Assembly: GCA_026393175.1 (NCBI GenBank) | Contig: JAPLAT010000097.1 | Location: 1 to 43,247 of the forward strand | Reading direction: 5' to 3' | Length of the DNA stretch: 43,247 nt | DNA from: Pseudonocardiales bacterium | GTDB lineage: Bacteria > Actinomycetota > Actinomycetes > Mycobacteriales > Pseudonocardiaceae | Shown: one piece after another, positions 7,409 to 15,970 of the stretch | How the letters are laid out: every line of letters begins with the position of its first letter | Position numbering within the stretch: the stretch's first letter is position 1 | Translations under genes and position numbers: made by a program | The notes under the pieces: generated by a model | Seen by the model: the letters and a program-made list of their open reading frames with translations, nothing else | The model's database searches: none | What the model was told of the DNA's origin: nothing

Positions 7409-10400
7409 GGTGCGGTTCGGCGAGGGCCGTGGGGCAGCAGCTCGTGCAGGACGGCGAAGCTGTCGGGGGCGAGTTCCTCGGGGACGTCGAAGCCGCGGGC
7501 GTCGAGCAGCACGGCGGCGTAGAGCTCGAGTTCGGAGCGGTTGTCCTCGGCGTGCGCGATGCGCATGAGGTCGGTGAGGGGGCGGTCGAACGCGACGTCG
7601 AGGTCGACCGCCCGGGCACGTTCGGCGGCGCGCCGGGCGGTGGCGGTGTAGCCGCCGGCCAGCGCGAGGTCGACCAGTTCGTGGGCGGTGTCCACCAAGA
7701 ACCCGGGGATCTGGAGGTCGTGGCGCTGGTCGTGGTTGTTGAGCCACGCGTACCCGCCGGGGCGCAGCGCGGTCAGGACCGGGCCGCGGATCAGCGACAG
7801 CGCGGCCTCGTAGTCGGCGGCCGCGCCCGGGTGGGCGGCGGCGCGACGGGCCTGGGCGCGTTTGCGCAGCCGGCGGAACAGGTCCCAGTCCAGCAGGTGC
7901 CCGCGCAGCCGGTAGGTGCTGTCGTGGGCCATGTCGCTCACGAACGACGCAGAGGCGTCGCCGCCCAGGCCGCGGCCGGCCCAGCGGCGGGCGCCGTAGA
8001 AGGCGTGCCGGATCGTGGCCGGGCTGATCCTGTGGCCGTCGGGCCACAGGTCGGCGGCCGCCTGCTGGGCGGTCACCCCGGTCGGGTGCAGGCTCAGGTA
8101 GACCAGGACCTCGGTGAACCAGCTCGTCCGCGTCGCCGGCGGCGGCCCGGGCGCCCTGACCGCCGGCTCGCCCAGGATCGCGATCATCGGCACCGCGGGG
8201 GCCTCGCCCGACCGCCACGCGGCCAGGTCGGCATCCAGCCCGGGATCCTGGTGGTCCACGATCGCGAGCCGGCGCAACGCCTGCGGGTCGACCGCCACGC
8301 CGCCCGCGCCGTGGCCGTCGGTGCCGCGATCGTCCTCGTCGTGATCGGCGGCGGCCGCATCACCGGCCGGTTCGGGCGACCGGGGGATTGGCACCCCTGC
8401 CGGGCGTCCGCCGGCCGGCTCGGGGGCGTCACCGGCGCCGGACCCGGGCCCGGCGCCGGTCTCGGACTCCAGGTCCAGATCGTCGAGCCTGCCGCACTCG
8501 TCCCGTCCGATGCGTCCCTCGGCATCCCCCACGCCGTCCCCGTCCCGTGTGGTGTCCGGCGCAGTGCGGTCGTCCGGCCCGGCGTCGTCTGGCTCGGAGC
8601 CGCGTCCGCGTCCGGTGTCGTCGGTAATTGCAGGGGACGACCGGTCCTCCCCGTCGGACATCGCGATGTCGGTCTCGTCGCCGTCGTCGTCGCGTTCGAG
8701 GCGGGTGCTGCCGCCGGGGGAGGTGGCGTACGGGACGTGAGGCGGTGCGGCGTCGCTGAGTCCGCCGTCCTCGTCCATGCCGGCCGCCCACGGCTGGGGG
8801 TGGTCGAGGGGCCGGGCGGGTTCGGGTGGGGCGTTGGTGGTGCCGAGCAGCGTGGCCAGCCGGGTGCCGGCACGTGTCGCGAGAGTGGCCGCGGTCCAGG
8901 GGCCGTCGCCGACGTCGTCGAGGTGCAGGACGCCGGTCGGGTCGACGGTCAGGGCGGGATCGCCGCTGTCGAGGACGACGACGGCGACCGCGGAGTCGGT
9001 GAGGTCGACCGCATCGAGCAGGGCGTGTTCGTCGGCGTCGAGGGAGTGGGCGACGAGCAGGACGGTGGGCAGCCAGGCGTCGGGAGCGAGGTTGCGGCGC
9101 CGGCCGTCGACGACAGAGTAGAGGTGGTGGCGGACCAGGGCGGCGCGGGTGGCGCGTGCGCGGTGGTCGATCTCGGTCAGGGCGGAGGCGAGGTCGGTGA
9201 CGACGACCTGGTCCGGGTTGAGCGCGGCGAGGTCGTCGTCGAGACCGACCAGCAGGATCTCGGTGTCCTCAGCGGTGGCGCTCGTCGCGAGTTCCGCGGC
9301 GAGGTGCCGCAGCAGGGCGGTGCACCGGTCCGGGTCGCCGCCCAGGCGGAGCAGGCGGCGCTCCTCCAGGTCGATCATCAGGGTGCGGGCTCCGTCGGTG
9401 CCGATCGACACGAGGATCGGGTAGGGGGCGCACAGGCCCGCGGCTGCGGCGTCGGTGAGGGGGAGCGGGGTCTCGGCGTCCAGGACCCACCGGTGCGCCT
9501 CGCCCGTGGGGGCGAACGGGGCGGGGAGGCCTTCCTCGCCGGTCGTGGTGACCAGGGCGTCGGTGTCGGTCAACCGGATCGTGCGCAGCCCGGTGGGCAG
9601 TGCGTCCGCGGGCTGGTCGGGAGCGGTGAGGCAGCGCAGGGCCAGGTCGAGGTGACGGGCCGCGGTCCGGGTGGCCTCGTCGGCCGGCTCGGGGTGGTGC
9701 AGCGACCACTCCAGCTGCCCGTGGTCGTCGTCCGGCACGGCGATGCGGTACCGGGGCGGGCGGTGTCGCAGCTGACGGCGCCGGTGCAGTGCCAGCGAGA
9801 CCGCCGCCCCGCCCGCCACCAGGGCCGACACGCCTCCTGCGGCCAACGCCCACATCGGCGCCTCATCCACCGTGTCGCTCCCGCCGTCGGTCCGGCCGGC
9901 GTCTGCGGTCGCTCCGCCGGTGGCGCCGTCGTCCGGGGTACCTGTTTCCCCGGAGCCGTCGGTTGCGTTCTCGCCGTCGGTCGGACCTGGGAGGAGCTCG
10001 GGCGCCGGCGGGGCGGGTGCGGGCCGGGTGGTCGGGTCGGTGGCCCGCCCCTCCTCCGGCTCGGCCCGGCCGGGGGACGTCCGTCCGGGTGGGGGCTGGG
10101 GGGCGGCGGGTACCGGCGGATCAGCGGTGGGGACGGGCAGGCTGAGGGTCCAGCCGGGCCGGATCAGGTCGGGATCGGTCAGGGCCGCCCCTCCGGGCTG
10201 GGGGGTGGCGGAGTTGAGGTCGAAGAGCCGGTCGGCCAGGGCGGGGTCGCCGAGGTGTTCGGCGGCGAGACCGGTGAGGGTGTCGCCCGGCGCCACCCGA
10301 ATCGCAACGCGCGCGTCGTGGGGCAGCTCCAGGCGCCAGCCGACGGTCAATAGGGAGGCCTCGGTCAGCCGGCCGCCGTCGGGCTGTTCCCGGCCTGCGT

Positions 10401-11025
10401 TGAGGTCGTAGATCTCCCGCCAGCGCAGCGGGTCGCCCAACACGGTCTCGGCGATGCGCCACAGGCTGTCCCGCCGCTCGACGACGTGGACCGGACCGGT
10501 CCCGTCCTGGCCCGGTGCGGGGACGACCTGCGCCGGGTCGGCCGGCCTCGGGCCGGTCGGTCCCGGGCGGGTCCAGCTGGTGTCCGAGGGGGTGGCTGCC
10601 AGCAGGGTGGTGTCGGCGGCCAGGGCCGGGGCGGCCACAGCGGGACCCGCTCCCAGGACGGCGGAGACCAGGGCGGCGGCGATGCCGGAGCTCCAGCGGA
10701 GCCCGGGCAGCGTCAGCCGCGCGGTCGGGCGGCGGGTCACGACGGCGACGAGTTCCCCCACCAGCGACACGGCGAGCATCAGCCACGCGATGGCGCCGAC
10801 CGCGACGAGGAACGCGATGAGCAGGGTGCCGTCGTCGGGGCTCGTCAACACCTCCAGCACGGACCCGCCCGGCTCGAGAGCCAGCAGGAGCCGGCCGTCC
10901 AAGAGCCGGCCCGCGACATGCCACAGCGCGGCCGGGACGCCGACCAGGAGGCCGAGGATCGCGGCCGCGGCAGCGAGCGCCCGTACCGTCCGCCCGAGCG
11001 TGTTCACGACTCCTCCTGCGTTCAC
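7405..11025 (-). CDS. Large membrane protein with two LysM domains and C-terminal BTAD domain
   Basis: A 1206-residue protein. Domains in order: two membrane segments (residues ~17-35 and 66-96); a hydrophobic stretch (~113-138); LysM 1 (~179-235, ending VGWRLELP); LysM 2 (~241-297, ending RPGWTLSLP); a Pro/Thr/Gly-rich linker; a membrane segment (~388-411); a long middle domain; a highly acidic Asp/Gly/Thr-rich linker (~700-880); a winged-helix-like part (~950-1030); and a bacterial transcriptional activator (BTAD) helical domain at the end. LysM binds peptidoglycan; BTAD is usual in SARP regulators but also occurs in membrane proteins of actinobacterial pilus and conjugation loci. It may anchor the pilus in the wall and sense assembly. 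Start is GTG 11025 (coupled) or GTG 11007, which has AGGAGG. Confidence 0.85.
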   Translation of the reverse strand: MNAGGVVNTLGRTVRALAAAAAILGLLVGVPAALWHVAGRLLDGRLLLALEPGGSVLEVLTSPDDGTLLIAFLVAVGAIAWLMLAVSLVGELVAVVTRRPTARLTLPGLRWSSGIAAALVSAVLGAGPAVAAPALAADTTLLAATPSDTSWTRPGPTGPRPADPAQVVPAPGQDGTGPVHVVERRDSLWRIAETVLGDPLRWREIYDLNAGREQPDGGRLTEASLLTVGWRLELPHDARVAIRVAPGDTLTGLAAEHLGDPALADRLFDLNSATPQPGGAALTDPDLIRPGWTLSLPVPTADPPVPAAPQPPPGRTSPGRAEPEEGRATDPTTRPAPAPPAPELLPGPTDGENATDGSGETGTPDDGATGGATADAGRTDGGSDTVDEAPMWALAAGGVSALVAGGAAVSLALHRRRQLRHRPPRYRIAVPDDDHGQLEWSLHHPEPADEATRTAARHLDLALRCLTAPDQPADALPTGLRTIRLTDTDALVTTTGEEGLPAPFAPTGEAHRWVLDAETPLPLTDAAAAGLCAPYPILVSIGTDGARTLMIDLEERRLLRLGGDPDRCTALLRHLAAELATSATAEDTEILLVGLDDDLAALNPDQVVVTDLASALTEIDHRARATRAALVRHHLYSVVDGRRRNLAPDAWLPTVLLVAHSLDADEHALLDAVDLTDSAVAVVVLDSGDPALTVDPTGVLHLDDVGDGPWTAATLATRAGTRLATLLGTTNAPPEPARPLDHPQPWAAGMDEDGGLSDAAPPHVPYATSPGGSTRLERDDDGDETDIAMSDGEDRSSPAITDDTGRGRGSEPDDAGPDDRTAPDTTRDGDGVGDAEGRIGRDECGRLDDLDLESETGAGPGSGAGDAPEPAGGRPAGVPIPRSPEPAGDAAAADHDEDDRGTDGHGAGGVAVDPQALRRLAIVDHQDPGLDADLAAWRSGEAPAVPMIAILGEPAVRAPGPPPATRTSWFTEVLVYLSLHPTGVTAQQAAADLWPDGHRISPATIRHAFYGARRWAGRGLGGDASASFVSDMAHDSTYRLRGHLLDWDLFRRLRKRAQARRAAAHPGAAADYEAALSLIRGPVLTALRPGGYAWLNNHDQRHDLQIPGFLVDTAHELVDLALAGGYTATARRAAERARAVDLDVAFDRPLTDLMRIAHAEDNRSELELYAAVLLDARGFDVPEELAPDSFAVLHELLPHGPRRTAP

Positions 11026-11891
11026 GAGGGTTGTCCGGTGGGAGCGATCGGGACGAGCACGGCGTCGGCCTCGCCGGTGCTGGTGATCGCGGGACGCCCG
11101 ATCAGGCCGAGCAGCACCGTGGGCCGGGTGATGCTGACCTCGACCCGGATCCGCCGGGCGTCGAGGACGCGGACCGTGCCCGACACGTTGGCGCCCGCGA
11201 CGGCGGCAGCGTCGAGGTGACGCTGGGCGGCGACGACCGCGGCGGCCGGGTCGACCGCCGCGTCACCGCGGCGGGCACTGGCGAGGTCGAGGGCCTGCCC
11301 GGCGGCGCGGGCGGCCTCCTCCGCCACCGCGTCGGCGGTCGCCAGTCCCTGGGCGGCCCGAACCCCGTCGATGCCCAGGCCGATCGCGACCGCCAGGGCG
11401 AGCACGCTGATCGCGGCGGGGACGCTCAACGCGCCCCCGCCCCGCTCATCGCGACCCCGCTCGCCCCGGTCCTCCGCGATACCGTGTCTGTCGGGCGGCC
11501 CGGGGCCGTCCCGGCCGGTTCCCTCGTTCACGGCCGTTCCCGCCACCGGCACCGACCCGGCCACCCCTAGTGCGCCGTCGACGGCGTCGGTGTCGAGTGC
11601 GACGTCCAAGGTGGCGCACCGCAGGTTCTGCGTGGCGAGGCTGTCATCGGCGGCGGCCCGGGCCGATCGGTCCGCGCTGGTCGGGTCGCGGTGCAGTGAC
11701 GCCACCCGGGCGGCGGCGTGCGCGGCGTGATCGACCCCCGCTTCCGCGGCGACGAGCCGCCCGCCGGCGATCGCGAACCCCACCAGCAGGGCGAGGGCCC
11801 CGATCAGCAGTGCCGCCTCCACCGAGGCGCTGCCCCCGCGCTCACCCACCGCGCACCCCGACGGGCCGGGTTGCGGGACGGCGGGGTTCAC
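11022..11891 (-). CDS. TadE-like / TadG-like fusion pseudopilin
   Basis: A 289-residue protein carrying two pilus-assembly modules in one frame. The first has GERGG|SASVEAALL (cleavage after Gly20, Glu25 at +5) and a hydrophobic helix to ~45, like TadE. The second begins near residue 148 with DERGGGALSVPAA and another hydrophobic helix (~155-172), followed by RAAQGLATADAVAEEAARAAG and a strand-rich end, like TadG-type proteins of actinomycetes. The two are usually separate genes. The first module lacks its usual C-terminal beta part and is joined by a Gly/Asp/Arg-rich linker (~122-148). Fusion after a deletion, or a frameshift in this copy, could explain it. Overlaps both neighbours by four bases. 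Confidence 0.75.
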   Translation of the reverse strand: MNPAVPQPGPSGCAVGERGGSASVEAALLIGALALLVGFAIAGGRLVAAEAGVDHAAHAAARVASLHRDPTSADRSARAAADDSLATQNLRCATLDVALDTDAVDGALGVAGSVPVAGTAVNEGTGRDGPGPPDRHGIAEDRGERGRDERGGGALSVPAAISVLALAVAIGLGIDGVRAAQGLATADAVAEEAARAAGQALDLASARRGDAAVDPAAAVVAAQRHLDAAAVAGANVSGTVRVLDARRIRVEVSITRPTVLLGLIGRPAITSTGEADAVLVPIAPTGQPS

Positions 11892-12331
11892 GGGGTGATC
11901 CGTTCCAGCCCGCCGACCGCCTCACGGTCGACCCCCAGCGACACGCCGGGGACGACCGACAGCGCGGTGCCGCTGACCCGGACGCGCAGCAGCCCGGTGC
12001 CCGGGTCGACGGTGACCGCCACCGTGGTGTCGGTGAGCAGGGTGCCGCCCGCGCGGGCGAGGAAGTCCTCGGCATCGCGTCGGGCGACGGCGGCGATGTC
12101 GGCGGTGCCGTAGGCGCGTCCGGTGCGCAGCCCGTCCTGGGCGGCACCGAATGCGACCTGCCCGGCGTAGGACAGCAGGGCCACCTGCACGACGGCGAGC
12201 AGGCAGGCCAGGAGCACCGACCACAGCAGCGCCATCTCCACGCTGCTGGCCCCGCCCCGCTCACCTCCGTCCACCCCCGCCCCGCCGGACACGCCGGGCG
12301 GGGTGGGGGGACGGCGTCGGATCGCCGGCAC
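11888..12331 (-). CDS. tadE: TadE-like pseudopilin
   Basis: A 147-residue TadE-family protein: a short charged leader, the prepilin-type site RGG|ASSVEMALL (Gly27, Glu32 at +5), a hydrophobic helix to ~55, then a soluble part ending in beta-rich VAVTVDPGTGLLRVRVSG. TadE proteins are minor pilins processed by the prepilin peptidase and needed for Flp pilus assembly. GTG start with no strong ribosome binding site, six bases after the Flp pilin stop, so translation is probably coupled. Its stop overlaps the next gene by four bases. Confidence 0.8.
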   Translation of the reverse strand: MPAIRRRPPTPPGVSGGAGVDGGERGGASSVEMALLWSVLLACLLAVVQVALLSYAGQVAFGAAQDGLRTGRAYGTADIAAVARRDAEDFLARAGGTLLTDTTVAVTVDPGTGLLRVRVSGTALSVVPGVSLGVDREAVGGLERITP

Positions 12332-12337
12332 GGACGG

Positions 12338-12538
12338 TCAGTTCAGGTCGAGCAGGCCGAGCCTGTTGGCGACGAAAGCGCCGACCCCGGCGGCGATGGT
12401 GCCGGCGATGATCGCGCCCGCGCCGATGTGCAGGCCCTCGTCGGAGTTGCGGCCGCCGCCGCGTTCGTCGAGCGGCTCCAGCCGCAGGCGCACCGTCCAG
12501 AGCAGCTCCTGGGCCCGGATCGCGAACCTGGTGATCAT
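12338..12538 (-). CDS. flp: Flp-type major pilin candidate
   Basis: A 66-residue protein with AGGAGG upstream of its ATG. The leader (1-29) is basic and amphipathic and ends in DERGGG; a prepilin peptidase site Gly29|RNSDE places Glu34 at +5. The mature part (37 residues) is a hydrophobic Gly/Ala/Ile helix ending in LGLLDLN. This matches the size and layout of Flp/type IVb pilins. It sits between TadC and TadE, and its own ribosome binding site is the strongest in the operon, as expected for an abundant subunit. Family inferred from features rather than close sequence identity. Confidence 0.7.
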   Translation of the reverse strand: MITRFAIRAQELLWTVRLRLEPLDERGGGRNSDEGLHIGAGAIIAGTIAAGVGAFVANRLGLLDLN

Positions 12539-12567
12539 GTGTGTCCTCCTGTGTCGGGTCGTGCCGG

Positions 12568-13464
12568 TCATGTGGTGCTGAGCAGGGCGGTGGCGGCGGG
12601 GTAGAGGACCCAGGCGGCGATGAGGACGACCTGCAGGGCGCCGGGGGTGCTCATCCGGCCGCTGGCGCGGTGGGCGTCGGTGTGTTCGTCGGCGAGCAGC
12701 TCGTCGCGCAGGCTCTCCGCGCGGGCGAGCAGGGTGCCGACGACCGCGGCACCGTCCTGCCCGGCGGTCGCGGCGATGGTCGACAGGTCGGCGCGGTCGT
12801 CGAGGTCGATATGCTCGCCGAAGGCGCGCAGCCCGTCCCACGGCATCCGCCCGGCCCGCTGTGCGACCTCGAGCTCGTCGCGCAGCCGGCGCAGGGCCCA
12901 GCTGTCGGTGAGGACCTGCGCGGGCAGGGTCAGCGCGGTGGCGATCCCCGCGCCGCCGTGGCGGAGCAGACCGACCTGCTGGAGGTAGGCCACCAGGGCG
13001 GAGCGCAGCTGGTCGCGGGCGTCCTGTGCCCGGTCCCGGACCCGGCGTGCGTGCGATGTCCACCCGACCAGCAGCGACGCCGCGGTCAGCCCGGCCGGGA
13101 CCACCAGGGGCAGCCCCGCGCCGAGCAGGGCGAGCATCCCGGCCAGGAGCGGACCGGTCGCGGCCAGGGCGGCGGCCGACCCGGCCGCGGCGAGCAGGAA
13201 CCGGTCGCGGCCGATCCCGAGCAGCGCCAGGTCCTCGTCCGGGACCCCGCCCGGGAGCCGTCGCAGGAGGGGAAGCAGCGGCTGCAGCACGCGCGCCCGT
13301 CCCGCCGGTGGGTGGTCCGGAACGGGCGGTGTGCTCCGCTCGTCGAGCGCGGCCAGCGCGGCGGACAGGACCGGGTGGCGGCGCGAGGTCGCGGTGAGCG
13401 CGAGGACGGCGGCGACGCCGAGCAGTCCACCGGCGGCGAGTGCGGCGAGCGACCCGGGGTTCAC
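12568..13464 (-). CDS. tadC: TadC-like pilus assembly membrane protein
   Basis: A 298-residue type II secretion F-domain protein. It has a hydrophobic N-terminus, a paired hydrophobic segment at ~108-137, a cytoplasmic helical GspF domain (~145-265, with LRHGGAGIATALTLPAQ and LRRLRDELEVAQRAGRMPWDGL) and a last membrane helix (~276-296). TadC works with TadB as the inner-membrane platform turned by the TadA ATPase. GTG start inside the TadB stop (GTGA). Length is normal. A 29-base gap separates it from the pilin gene. Confidence 0.85.
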   Translation of the reverse strand: MNPGSLAALAAGGLLGVAAVLALTATSRRHPVLSAALAALDERSTPPVPDHPPAGRARVLQPLLPLLRRLPGGVPDEDLALLGIGRDRFLLAAAGSAAALAATGPLLAGMLALLGAGLPLVVPAGLTAASLLVGWTSHARRVRDRAQDARDQLRSALVAYLQQVGLLRHGGAGIATALTLPAQVLTDSWALRRLRDELEVAQRAGRMPWDGLRAFGEHIDLDDRADLSTIAATAGQDGAAVVGTLLARAESLRDELLADEHTDAHRASGRMSTPGALQVVLIAAWVLYPAATALLSTT

Positions 13465-14468
13465 GATCGCCCACCGGCTCCGGCCAGGTGCGCGCCGAAG
13501 AACCTGGGGGCGGGGCGACCCAGCGCCAGGCGCCGCATCCAGACCAGCAACGCGGTGGTGCCCGACAGCAGCATCGCCATCACGGCTTGTCCGGCCGCGG
13601 TGCCGTAGGGGGCGGCGAAGGTCGGAACGGCGGCCAGGCCCACCAGCAGCCCGGCCTGGATGACCAGCAGCAGTCGGATGGACTGGCGGTCCTCCGCGCG
13701 GGCGGCCTCGATGTCGCGGCGGGCGCGGACGTCCCGGGCCACCCCGTCGGCGAGCTGGCGCAGCACCGGGGCGATCCCGCCGCTCTGCTGCCCCAGCGCG
13801 AGCAGCAGGGCCGCGGCCACGGTGTCCCCGGCACGGTCGTCGATCGCGTCGGCGAACTCCCGCAGCGCCGCCCGCCGGTCATCCCCGCCACCGTCCAGGC
13901 TGTTCCCGCCGTCCTGCAGGCGGCGGACCAGCACCGCCACGGCCTCGGCGATCGGCTCCTCCGCCCGGGCCGCGCCACCCCGACCACCGGCTCCCGAGTC
14001 GTACATCCCCGGGGCACCGGTCATGGCGATGGCCTGGGTCAGGCCGACCGCGCCGCCGCCGGCGAGGACGTCGGCCATCCGCCGGCACCAGCCCTCCAGC
14101 GCCTCGAGCTTCTCGATGCGGGCCTGGACCTCGCGAGCCGACCCGAGGAGCCACGGCAGCCACAACCCCGCCGCGACGACCGCCAGCGCGGCGGCCGGCC
14201 ATCCGGTGACGGCCCACGCCGCCACCCCGACGCCGACGGCGATCAGCACGCGACGGCGCCGTGCCGTGGCCGACGCGGCTGGATCACCGACCGACCACCA
14301 CGCGCGCCGCAACGCCGTGACCCACGGCGGCGAGGGCGCCGCCACCCGCCCGACCTCGGCCGCCGGGTGCGTCGTGCCGGTGCTGGTCCGGCGGGCGGTG
14401 ACCGCGAGCAGGACGGCCAGCAGCAGGCAGACGCCGGCACCGGCGGCGGCGATCTCGGCGAGGCTCAC
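13461..14468 (-). CDS. tadB: TadB-like pilus assembly membrane protein
   Basis: A 335-residue F-domain membrane protein. N-terminal membrane helix (~6-25), a pair around 100-130, a cytoplasmic GspF domain (~135-275 with IEKLEALEGWCRRMADVLAGG and GDTVAAALLLALGQQSGGI) and two C-terminal helices (~278-320). Pairs with TadC to form the platform of the Flp pilus. GTG start at 14468 overlaps the TadA stop by four bases, and its own stop overlaps the TadC start in the same way. Confidence 0.85.
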   Translation of the reverse strand: MSLAEIAAAGAGVCLLLAVLLAVTARRTSTGTTHPAAEVGRVAAPSPPWVTALRRAWWSVGDPAASATARRRRVLIAVGVGVAAWAVTGWPAAALAVVAAGLWLPWLLGSAREVQARIEKLEALEGWCRRMADVLAGGGAVGLTQAIAMTGAPGMYDSGAGGRGGAARAEEPIAEAVAVLVRRLQDGGNSLDGGGDDRRAALREFADAIDDRAGDTVAAALLLALGQQSGGIAPVLRQLADGVARDVRARRDIEAARAEDRQSIRLLLVIQAGLLVGLAAVPTFAAPYGTAAGQAVMAMLLSGTTALLVWMRRLALGRPAPRFFGAHLAGAGGRS

Positions 14469-15970
14469 CGCGCCCACCCCTCGCCGGTGTCGTGCAGGAA
14501 CCCGAGATCGATCCCGACCTCGGCGAACGGGCGGCGGTTCTGCGGCAGCAGCGCGAACACCGCACGCGGGTCGTGGTCGGTGGGGGCGAAGATCCGGTTG
14601 AGCGCCACCCCGCCGCCCTCGCCCGGGCCGGTCACCTCGGCGACCTCGGCGACGAACCGTCCGCGTCCGCCGTGGGGGAGGGTGGTGTGGCGCAGGTGCA
14701 CGACGTAGTCGATGCCTTGGGCCGCCAGGCGGGTGAGGAACCGGTCCGACCAGCCCGCGCCGGCACCCTTCATCGCGGCGGTGACCAGCCGCTCGAACGC
14801 GTCCGCCGCCGAGCCGGCGTGCAGCGTGCACATCGATCCGGGCATGCCCGCGTTCATCGCCTCCAGCATCGGCAGGGCCTCCGCGCCGCGGACCTCTCCG
14901 ACCACCACCCTGGTCACCGACAGCCGCAGCACCTGGTGCAGCAGGTCGGACAGCGTGATCTCCCCGGCCGGGCGGCCGGTCGCGGGATCGCGCTCGGTCG
15001 ACCCCGGGCGGCACTCGGCGGCGAACAGCAACGGGTGCCGGTTCGGCAGCCGGTCGAGATTGAGCTCGAACTCGGTCTCCAGCACCGCGACCCGCTCGGT
15101 GACCGGGACCTGTCGGGTGAGCGCGCGCAGCACTGTCGTCTTCCCCGCCGCCGGCATCCCCGTGACCAGGACGGACTGCCGCGCGGCGACGAGGGCGGCG
15201 AGGAAGCGGGCCAGCTTGGCCGACACCGTGCCCAGCCGGACCAGGTCGCGCAGCCCGATGTCGACCAGGCGGTGCTTGCGGATGGTCACCTCGGGACGGG
15301 CGACGACCTCCCGGATCGCGGCCAACCTCGACCCGTCGGGCAGCTGCATGTTCAGGAACGGCTGGGACGGGGAGAACGCCCGTTCGGCGCTGCCGTGGTG
15401 GGCGGCGATGTGCTGGATCTGCGCGATCAGGTCGGCGTCGGTGTCGGCCACCGGCACGTCCGCGGACCGGGTCGAGCCGTCCGACAGGCGCAGCACCGGC
15501 AGCTCGCTGCCCTGGATGTGGATGTCCTCCACCCCGGGCAGATCCAGGAGTTCCTGGATGCGGCCCAGGCCCCACAGCACGTTCTCCACGGCCCGGACCA
15601 CCGCGCGTTCCTGCGCCGCGCTCAGCTGCGGCTCACCGCCGACCGAGCGTCGCCGGGCCTCACCGTCCAGCTCCTCCTGGACCCACGACAGCAGCAGCTG
15701 GCGCTGGTCGGCCGGGGTCAGCGACCGACCCCGCAGCTCCACGCCCAGCCGCCGCACGACCGCCTCGTGCACCCGCCGGGTGACCTCGGGATCCGCCGGC
15801 ACCCGGCCGGTTGCACCGCCACGGACCGGGCCGTCGGCGTCGGAGCGCTCCGCGTCGCTCGGCGATCCGTCCGCGATCCGCCCGGCCGGGGCAGGGGTCT
15901 CCTGGACGAACGTCAGGTCCCCACCCGGTGGGCGGGCCCCGTTCATCCGCTGCGGCGTCCGACCCTTCAT
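14465..15970 (-). CDS. tadA: TadA-like pilus assembly ATPase (secretion ATPase)
   Basis: A 501-residue VirB11/TadA-type hexameric ATPase that powers pilus assembly at the membrane. Walker A GMPAAGKTT at 271-279 (Lys277), Asp/Glu-box region VLETEFELNLD (~296-306), Walker B-like RVVVGEVRG (354-362) and His box TLHAGSA (~382-388) are all present. The N-terminal ~60 residues are a disordered extension, followed by the usual N-terminal domain with PGVEDIHIQG. The ATG at 15970 overlaps the upstream stop (ATGA). No sign of damage. By family its partners are TadB and TadC. Confidence 0.9.
   Translation of the reverse strand: MKGRTPQRMNGARPPGGDLTFVQETPAPAGRIADGSPSDAERSDADGPVRGGATGRVPADPEVTRRVHEAVVRRLGVELRGRSLTPADQRQLLLSWVQEELDGEARRRSVGGEPQLSAAQERAVVRAVENVLWGLGRIQELLDLPGVEDIHIQGSELPVLRLSDGSTRSADVPVADTDADLIAQIQHIAAHHGSAERAFSPSQPFLNMQLPDGSRLAAIREVVARPEVTIRKHRLVDIGLRDLVRLGTVSAKLARFLAALVAARQSVLVTGMPAAGKTTVLRALTRQVPVTERVAVLETEFELNLDRLPNRHPLLFAAECRPGSTERDPATGRPAGEITLSDLLHQVLRLSVTRVVVGEVRGAEALPMLEAMNAGMPGSMCTLHAGSAADAFERLVTAAMKGAGAGWSDRFLTRLAAQGIDYVVHLRHTTLPHGGRGRFVAEVAEVTGPGEGGGVALNRIFAPTDHDPRAVFALLPQNRRPFAEVGIDLGFLHDTGEGWAR

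Noticed and set aside
10578-10592. Fifteen bases identical to the tRNA-Leu 3' end (TGGTGTCCGAGGGGG; also at 41126-41140), same orientation, a possible second att core.
   Set aside because: It lies inside the intact LysM-BTAD coding frame, in the middle of a continuous pilus operon, so it cannot be an element end; likely chance or codon coincidence in GC-rich DNA.
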